Origin: an uncultured Micrococcus sp.
GTDB taxonomy: Bacteria > Actinomycetota > Actinomycetes > Actinomycetales > Micrococcaceae
Direction of reading: 5' to 3'
Length of the DNA: 5,283 bases
Assembly: GCA_946222435.1 (NCBI GenBank)
Contig: CAMIOJ010000176.1
Location: 1-5,283, forward strand
How positions within the stretch are numbered: position 1 is the stretch's first letter; each line of letters opens with the position of its first letter. A model generated the notes under the pieces. It ran no database searches, was not told where the DNA came from, and was given only the letters and a program-made list of their open reading frames with translations. Made by a program: the position numbers and the translations under genes. Shown in pieces: positions 4,944 to 5,283 of the stretch.

Positions 4944-4994
4944 TGCGGTGAGGGCCGTCGTCGGGAAGGAGCGCCCGGCGGGGCGGCCGGGGGA

Positions 4995-5283
4995 TCAGCG
5001 CGGGAGCATCACTGTGAGCGAGTCCTCCACGAGGCGGGCGTCGATGCCGGTGACCTTGCCGGTGGAGTCGCCGTCCAGCTGGGAGACGATCGGCTTCTCG
5101 AAGCGGATCTGCACGCGGGTGCCCTGCAGGGTCTCCATCACGGGGATCTTCACGCGGTGGCCGACCATGGTCTTCGCTGCGATGCGGGCCCAGTCGAACA
5201 CGTGGCGCGGGGAAAGGACCATGACGTCCAGCAGGCCGTCGTCCAGCTTTGCGTCCGGCAGCAGCTCCAGGCCGCCCTGCAGG
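4995..5283 (-). CDS. Diacylglycerol kinase family lipid kinase, C-terminal fragment (5' end outside the window)
   Basis: The visible 95 residues are the C-terminal lobe of a YegS/DgkB/BmrU-type lipid kinase, an enzyme that uses ATP to phosphorylate diacylglycerol or a related lipid at the membrane during phospholipid turnover. The evidence is a GGLELLPDAKLDDGLLDV-like segment at fragment residues 3-20 (the DDG-L-DV signature) and QLDGD at 68-72, the family's QxDGE/D motif. The ending, with LTVMLPR, is typical. The frame runs uninterrupted to the right edge, so the true start and the N-terminal nucleotide-binding domain (GGDGT motif) are not visible; an ATG at 5222 is internal. The gene points toward the strong hairpin at 4905-4943. 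Which lipid is phosphorylated cannot be told from this part. Confidence 0.9.
   Translation of the reverse strand, partial: LQGGLELLPDAKLDDGLLDVMVLSPRHVFDWARIAAKTMVGHRVKIPVMETLQGTRVQIRFEKPIVSQLDGDSTGKVTGIDARLVEDSLTVMLPR

Larger units (their letters stand above)
4584..4994. other. Non-coding stretch of 411 bases between the efflux operon and the lipid-kinase gene
   Basis: No convincing gene lies here. Its left part (4591-4760) is about 49% GC by hand count, far below the flanking genes, and holds the operon promoter and three inverted repeats. The right part returns to high GC and holds a small + strand hairpin with a T-rich tail (4854-4880) and the large hairpin at 4905-4943. Short open frames on either strand lack ribosome binding sites and resemble no known protein. 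No tRNA, insertion-sequence end or CRISPR repeat was seen. Confidence 0.7.

Noticed and set aside
1..5283. CRISPR arrays, tRNA or rRNA genes, insertion sequences, riboswitches
   Set aside because: No regularly spaced repeats, no cloverleaf-like T-arm sequence, no transposase motifs with terminal repeats, and no known riboswitch-like leader were seen on either strand.

Overview
The window comes from a high-GC Gram-positive bacterium. Coding frames end almost every codon in G or C, GTG starts and 4-base stop/start overlaps are common, and signal peptides carry actinobacterial-type lipoboxes. The overall look fits the Micrococcaceae (Micrococcus or a close relative); that placement is inference from composition and gene style, not from a marker gene.

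Left block (1-1383, + strand): a single-domain rhodanese-like sulfurtransferase gene is followed, with a 4-base GTGA overlap, by pheA, a prephenate dehydratase of the PDT-ACT type that makes phenylpyruvate for phenylalanine synthesis. The rhodanese start has no Shine-Dalgarno sequence. It has a TANNNT box six bases upstream, so it may be translated from a leaderless mRNA.

Middle block (1387-4583, - strand): a four-gene unit is read toward pheA in the order small secreted lipoprotein of unknown function, periplasmic-adaptor-like lipoprotein, ABC ATPase, FtsX/MacB-type permease. The last three genes overlap by 4 bases each and the first two are 10 bases apart, so this is almost certainly one operon. 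It resembles the MacAB/LolCDE-like tripartite systems of Gram-positive bacteria, which move peptides, antibiotics or envelope molecules at the outer face of the membrane. A near-consensus promoter (TTGACG, 17 bases, TATAAC) lies just upstream of the first gene, and an inverted repeat covering its -35 box could be an operator. No regulator gene is in the window. pheA and the permease converge with only 3 bases between their stop codons.

Right block (4584-5283): a 411-base non-coding stretch starts with a clearly AT-richer part (about 49% GC by hand count over 4591-4760) with several inverted repeats. It ends with a strong 17-bp hairpin that probably terminates the - strand gene entering from the right edge. 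That gene is the C-terminal 95 residues of a diacylglycerol-kinase-family lipid kinase.

Taken together, pheA and the lipid kinase look like housekeeping neighbours facing each other, with the transporter operon and its AT-rich promoter region between them. Arrival of the operon as an accessory insert is a reasonable but untested reading.
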